Assembly (NCBI GenBank): GCA_033558025.1
Contig: JAUCEF010000012.1
Coordinates: 2,232,001-2,296,000 of the forward strand
DNA from: Phytophthora sp. 'mugwort'
Taxonomy: Eukaryota; Oomycota; Peronosporomycetes; Peronosporales; Peronosporaceae
Length of the DNA stretch: 64,000 nt
Direction of reading: 5' to 3'
Numbering within the stretch: position 1 is the stretch's first letter; the number at the start of each line of letters is the position of its first letter. The notes beneath the pieces were generated by a model. It made no database searches. It was not told the DNA's origin and saw only the letters and a list, made by a program, of their open reading frames with translations. Made by a program: the position numbers and the translations under genes. Shown here in pieces: positions 60,489 through 64,000 of the stretch.

Positions 60489-61630
60489 TTACTTAACAAC
60501 TGGAGGCATCCGGAATGGAATAGCAATGTGCTCGCTCGCCAGCTGAGTGTAATAATCCAATAGTATTTGTTTAGCATCGCTGTCAGGGATTGATAGATTT
60601 TCATCTATGTCTTCATTCAGCCCGCTTTTGATACCATGTCGCGCCTCTCGATCATCATCGTCGGTTGTCTGAAATTGTTTGATAGACCTTTCAACGTCAG
60701 GCGTCCCGACCATTGAGAGTTCTAATCCTCTGCTTTTAACCCCCATGCTTAGAAATGTACTAAGAGTCGATTGCCAATCAACTTTATCGACCGCCGACTT
60801 ATGCTTCAAGTTGGATTCTTTCCCATAAACGTCGATAGATGATTTATTAATCCAAACGTACTGACGTAGATTGGATTCATCGGATTTGAACCTTTCCTTG
60901 AAAACGGGAACTACACTCTTCATAAGTCCATTGATATCAACAGCTCCTTGTTGTTTAGTAAAATCCACAGTAGTTTTATTCGACTTTGGTCGTTGTCAGA
61001 GGTTGTCGATGTTGATTTGCTGGTGAAATGAATGTCATTCAGTCTCCTATCCTTAAGCTTCACATCGAGATATTCTAAGTCTTCGCCTGCACGCTTCTTC
61101 CTCTCTAACCGCATTAGTGTTCGCGTTCGATCTTTTTCAGCACGCATGGATCCAACTTCATCGATTGAATTGCTTTCACCGTCATAGTCTATATTTCTGA
61201 TTTTTGATTCAGTAGCAACCCAATCAACAGTTTCATAATTATATCGCTTCTTGTTCCCTATGATGGAAATAAGAAACCCCTTAGGTCCGAGACGGTATTT
61301 CGGATCATCTTTACCATTCTTCCTACGGATGGGCTGAATTCGAAGAGCAACCCAATTCGGGTTCTCTATGAATAGGCCTTTAATCCATGCTCTTGAATCA
61401 ACTTGCTCTTCAGTATCCACTGTTTTCTTCTCAGGCGGTATCGTGAGATCCGTGTTAATTTCAGCATTCACCGCTCGAGGTCGAGCCTCAACGCTTTGGT
61501 CAGCTGTATCAGGAGTGGCATTTACTTCGACATCTGCTACTTGGGGAGATGACTGCGTCCCCACCGATGATGTTGATATGTCAGGGTTTTTTAAGGAGTT
61601 TCCATCACTGAAGCTTTTTTTCTTAAACAT
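60489..61630 (-). pseudogene. Large unrecognised Polinton gene, N-terminal part (frameshifted)
   Basis: The ATG at 61628-61630 overlaps the upstream stop (ATGTTTAA). The first about 100 residues are disordered and acidic, with SVGTQSS and EINTDLTIPP. Next come an ordered segment (WVALRIQPIRRKNGK, YRLGPKGFLISIIG) and a charged helical region (RTLMRLERKKRAGEDLEYL). A frame change near 60985 leads to DFTKQQGAVDINGLMK, NLRQYVWINKSSIDVYG and an acidic stretch. The stop TAA at 60489-60491 falls at the edge of a T8 run, and the next frame begins at once with KKNGIRPH, so the stop may be artificial. Confidence 0.5.
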
Positions 61631-61988
61631 CGGCGAGACTAACTTTCAAGATGTCAGGTGTTTCTTCATCGGGACCAACAGATATGTCAGTCTGTGCTGA
61701 TGCGTTTGATTTTTTCGGTACATTAGTTAATCCAGCTGGAATATCGCTTGCCCATGACGCACCTTCGTACATCCGCCTCTTGGTTTTAGCTTGTTGCACA
61801 CGTCGTTGCGAACGTTCAAGTAGCTCCTGACGCTTCTGCTCACGCTGAGCGAGTGAAGTGAAATTGGGGAACATAGTGGCTATATCATGCGTGTCATAAA
61901 AAAATGAGAAGTCATAATTACCAGTAGCTCGGCATGACTGAATCGTGTCTAAATGATGAGTATGAATGACAAATATGATTTCTCTCAT
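61623..61988 (-). CDS. Unrecognised protein (121 aa)
   Basis: It starts at ATG 61986-61988 or possibly at 61874 (MFPNFTSLAQ). The N-terminal 40 residues are rich in His and aromatic residues. A strongly charged helix follows (REQKRQELLERSQRRVQQAKTK), then GASWASDIPAG and a disordered acidic tail with NASAQTDI. The tail style continues in the next gene (61630), with which it overlaps by 8 bp, so the two may be one gene broken by a frameshift. Confidence 0.45.
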   Translation of the reverse strand: MREIIFVIHTHHLDTIQSCRATGNYDFSFFYDTHDIATMFPNFTSLAQREQKRQELLERSQRRVQQAKTKRRMYEGASWASDIPAGLTNVPKKSNASAQTDISVGPDEETPDILKVSLADV

Positions 61989-62068
61989 TGAGAAGACTGA
62001 AATATCTATCTCTCACACAACGAAAGGGAACACCAAATATTGACTCCAGTTCTCGTTAATACTTCCGA

Positions 62069-62203
62069 TTAGAAATTGCGAAAAATTGATACGGGGTCAA
62101 GATTTTGCAACTCTTTTTTGATGCGGCTTACCTCTTGGATTATCCATATCTTCCGTCGTAGCTTCGTCAGCTCAATATCTTTATCTATGCAGTCCTTACA
62201 CAT
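62069..62203 (-). CDS. Possible small protein (44 aa)
   Basis: The ATG is at 62201-62203. It begins MCKDCIDKD, a CxxC pair, and continues as a charged amphipathic helix (LTKLRRKIWIIQEVSRIKKEL). It is too short to judge by length, but its direction, composition and place between two minus-strand genes fit a real gene. About 80 bp of AT-rich sequence separates it from the 61988 gene. Confidence 0.35.
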   Translation of the reverse strand: MCKDCIDKDIELTKLRRKIWIIQEVSRIKKELQNLDPVSIFRNF

Positions 62204-62333
62204 GGTACGCCTATATCAAGTCAGATAAAAAATGAAATAAATTGAACAATATAGCTGAACTAATATACTTGAATCAGAAGCTAAACAGAGGATGTCTCTA
62301 CCGATTTATTAACAAGCCTATGACTCATTGTTT
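62204..62333. other. AT-rich intergenic stretch
   Basis: Between the integrase stop and the small 62203 gene. I see no gene, no strong repeat and no clear terminator. Confidence 0.5.
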
Positions 62334-63395
62334 TTACCAATACTCCTTCTCAAGCGTTGAGCGTTGGCTCTTGTTGATTAAGCGGAGATTGTCTTGAGGC
62401 TCCCAGGTAGAATCATGATATCCAACCCACTTGACTAAATATTTGTACTTGCCTGATGGTACTTTCTTATGATCAAGTATCTTCTCAGCCTCAAACATCT
62501 GATTGTTACCCAGCGGTGCGTTGGTCGCTTGAGATTGAAATGGTTTTATATCGTTTGGAGCTTTGTAGAGAGTGTGACCGTTCTTAGATTGAATTTGTAC
62601 TCGATAACCACCAATGCCCACAACTTCGTATATAGTTTTGCTTCAACGAGCTTTCTCTTTATCAAAGACTCCTTTATCAAGTCGACAGAGTACTGCTGCA
62701 CCAACTGAGGTCTCATTTTCCAATCTCTCCATCAATTGACGGTTATGATCAAGGTCATCCTCCATGACTTCTCCTTTTGCTTCAATAGGTGTCTTTTTTA
62801 TTGAGGAATGCCATGTGTTGTTGTAATTATTAACAACACTTTTAACCAGTTTTTCGGTGAAAGGTTGATTCGTACGAATGAGCCTCATTTTCAGAGTTCG
62901 ATTGAATCTCTCAATCTTACTCATCGTCCCATGATCTCCTGGATCATTATTGTAGTGAGTAATATTTTGTGATTTGAGATAGGCAGTAGCCTTACGGTTC
63001 AAGAATTCCTTACCATTATCAGTCGTCAGAACATTGACCGTCTGTTCCTTGACGAGGTTTTTAATAGCGTTTAGAACCGTATCAGCTCGTTTATTCTTTA
63101 TCAACTCGCCAAACACTAATCGGGAGTTGATGTTAATAGCGGTAAGAACCGATTTACCTTTCCAGAAAGCAAGATCCATTTGCCACGAATTAGGGTCCCT
63201 CGATGTTATTCTGAAGTCATCGTAGCTACCTTTTTGCTCCACGTGTTGTTGGATGTCTAACTTTGTTTTATACCAGTCCTTCACTTGTTTTAGAGTGATC
63301 GATGGGTCTATCTCCTTAACCTTCTTATGAAGGGTGTTAGATGATATGAAACCAGTTTCAGGATCATAGTATAAATTTTCGAGAAGCGTATCCAT
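62334..63395 (-). pseudogene. Polinton DDE integrase with chromodomain, one in-frame stop
   Basis: A retroviral-type integrase inserts the element DNA into the host chromosome. From the ATG at 63393-63395 the core has Asp74 (SWQMDLAFW), Asp126 (VLTTDNGKEF) and Glu162 (SKIERFNRT), a D-x51-D-x35-E spacing. TGA at 62643-62645 interrupts after DKEKAR, but the same frame continues (SKTIYEVVGIGGYRV) into a C-terminal chromodomain (AEKILDHKK, YLVKWVGYHDSTWEP) ending at 62334, 353 codons in all. The chromodomain probably targets methylated histone tails. A gypsy chromovirus integrase was considered, but the neighbouring polymerase gene and absence of RT favour a Polinton. Confidence 0.9.
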
Positions 63396-63431
63396 ATCTA
63401 TGTAATTGTATAGAAGTTTTCTCCAAGACTT

Positions 63432-64000
63432 CTATATCATCAGAGGCATAGTAGATATACCATCTTCTAATACGCGACGCTTGTCGTAGAAGTAGTTGAG
63501 AGCCGTTTTCGTTTGACTATAAGTAATCATTGAGTTTGTTTCCTTACACATACGAAAGCCGCTGTTATTACCCTTAAACGTGATACGTTTTTTTTTACTA
63601 CTGATTCGAAGTTCTCCGGACTCAACACATTCAGGTTGCGTTTCTTCTGCACTCCTTTGGCTGAGAGCTTGATCATCGGTTTTTTAGTCTCCTTGTCGAT
63701 CTTGTCACCGAAGTAGCAAATGTAATTCTTCGAGCTGAGACTCACCATTGCATTACATCGGATTTCCTCTTTGAATAGCCCTGGTGTGCGTCGATCGAAT
63801 GCTGCATTCTTTTCCGTGTCATCGCGTGGGAACCAATCATACTTGTGTTCGTTGTAGTGATCCATCAACTCCGGCTTAATTAGATCAGGAAATGGGTTTT
63901 CAGAGCTGAAAGCAATATACCCTGAGTCTGTGTCCATCTCTTGGTACTGGAAGTCGCTACGGTCAAAGTAGAAATCGATACAATCATAGTAGAACTCCAG
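63432..64000 (-). pseudogene. Family-B DNA polymerase (protein-primed type), C-terminal part
   Basis: The replicative polymerase of Polintons; the gene continues off the right edge. The visible part has palm motif C (YQEMDTDSGYIAF, catalytic Asp pair), LFKEEIRCNAMVSLSSKNYICYF-like sequence in overlapping pieces, and KLSAKGVQKKRN, typical of the thumb side of protein-primed enzymes. A run of nine T (63588-63596) accompanies a frame change. The other frame gives ITFKGNNSGFRMCKETNS and a final TALNYFYDKRRVLEDG, and stops at 63432-63434. Either the gene is broken there or the run was misread. Confidence 0.85.

Larger units (their letters stand above)
55776..64000. mobile_element. Partial Polinton/Maverick-type virus-like element
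   Basis: The combination of family-B DNA polymerase, retroviral-type integrase with chromodomain and A32-like packaging ATPase on one strand is characteristic of Polintons and relatives. The left side is cut at a capsid-like gene and the right side runs out of the window. No terminal inverted repeat, maturation protease or recognisable major capsid gene is visible. Composition is AT-rich compared with the copia DNA. Almost every gene has a frameshift or stop, although some may be sequence errors. Confidence 0.85.

Noticed and set aside
59356..61630. Major capsid protein candidate
   Set aside because: The length would fit, but the readable segments are highly charged, helical or disordered and show no jelly-roll-like pattern I can defend.
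62334..63395. Chromodomain integrase as part of a Ty3/gypsy chromovirus
   Set aside because: No reverse transcriptase, RNase H or LTR nearby; polymerase and packaging ATPase lie on the same strand.

Overview
The window is eukaryotic repeat DNA with no host housekeeping gene, rRNA or tRNA. About 55.8 kb is a nested and tandem pile of Ty1/copia-type LTR retrotransposons (integrase encoded before reverse transcriptase). The last 8.2 kb is a decayed piece of a Polinton/Maverick-type DNA virus-like element. GC-rich copia coding, a half-tRNA-iMet primed copia lineage and a Polinton with a chromodomain integrase would fit an oomycete such as Phytophthora. That placement is inference, because no diagnostic host gene is present.

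Layout. Bases 1-26170 hold a head-to-tail array of one copia family (family A, 350-bp LTR, period 4404 bp). Its first unit carries a full A element inserted in the opposite direction (2352-7098, duplication GATCT). The last unit is a chimera that ends in a related LTR type (A'). Bases 26172-28330 are a truncated relative of a second family (B). Two near-identical B elements lie at 28331-33045 and 42036-46753. Between them are a minus-strand B fragment split by another A element (33615-38368, duplication CTTCC) and a diverged A fragment (39017-42035). Bases 46754-48777 are a minus-strand A' deletion derivative. It sits head-to-head, 12 bp apart, with a plus-strand A' array (48790-55775) of truncated units about 2145 bp long.

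All copia copies whose primer site is visible use the same one, GGTTATGAGCCCAAGC. It is complementary to the anticodon arm of initiator tRNA-Met, and its ATG is also the first in-frame Gag codon. Nearly every copy is defective, and most lesions are shared between copies, so already broken sequences were multiplied. The pile also shows gene-conversion-like patches, a fold-back insertion and rearrangement junctions.

From 55776 the DNA becomes AT-richer. On the minus strand, from the right edge, come the C-terminal end of a family-B DNA polymerase, a DDE integrase with chromodomain, several unrecognised (probably structural) genes, an A32-like packaging ATPase and the start of a capsid-like gene that the copia pile cuts off. 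A plus-strand cassette lies inside: a repetitive fibre protein ending in a phage-type S74 intramolecular chaperone, followed by two small genes linked by ATGA stop/start overlaps. Several Polinton genes carry single-base frameshifts, at least three of them at 8-9 base homopolymers, so either decay or sequencing error is possible.
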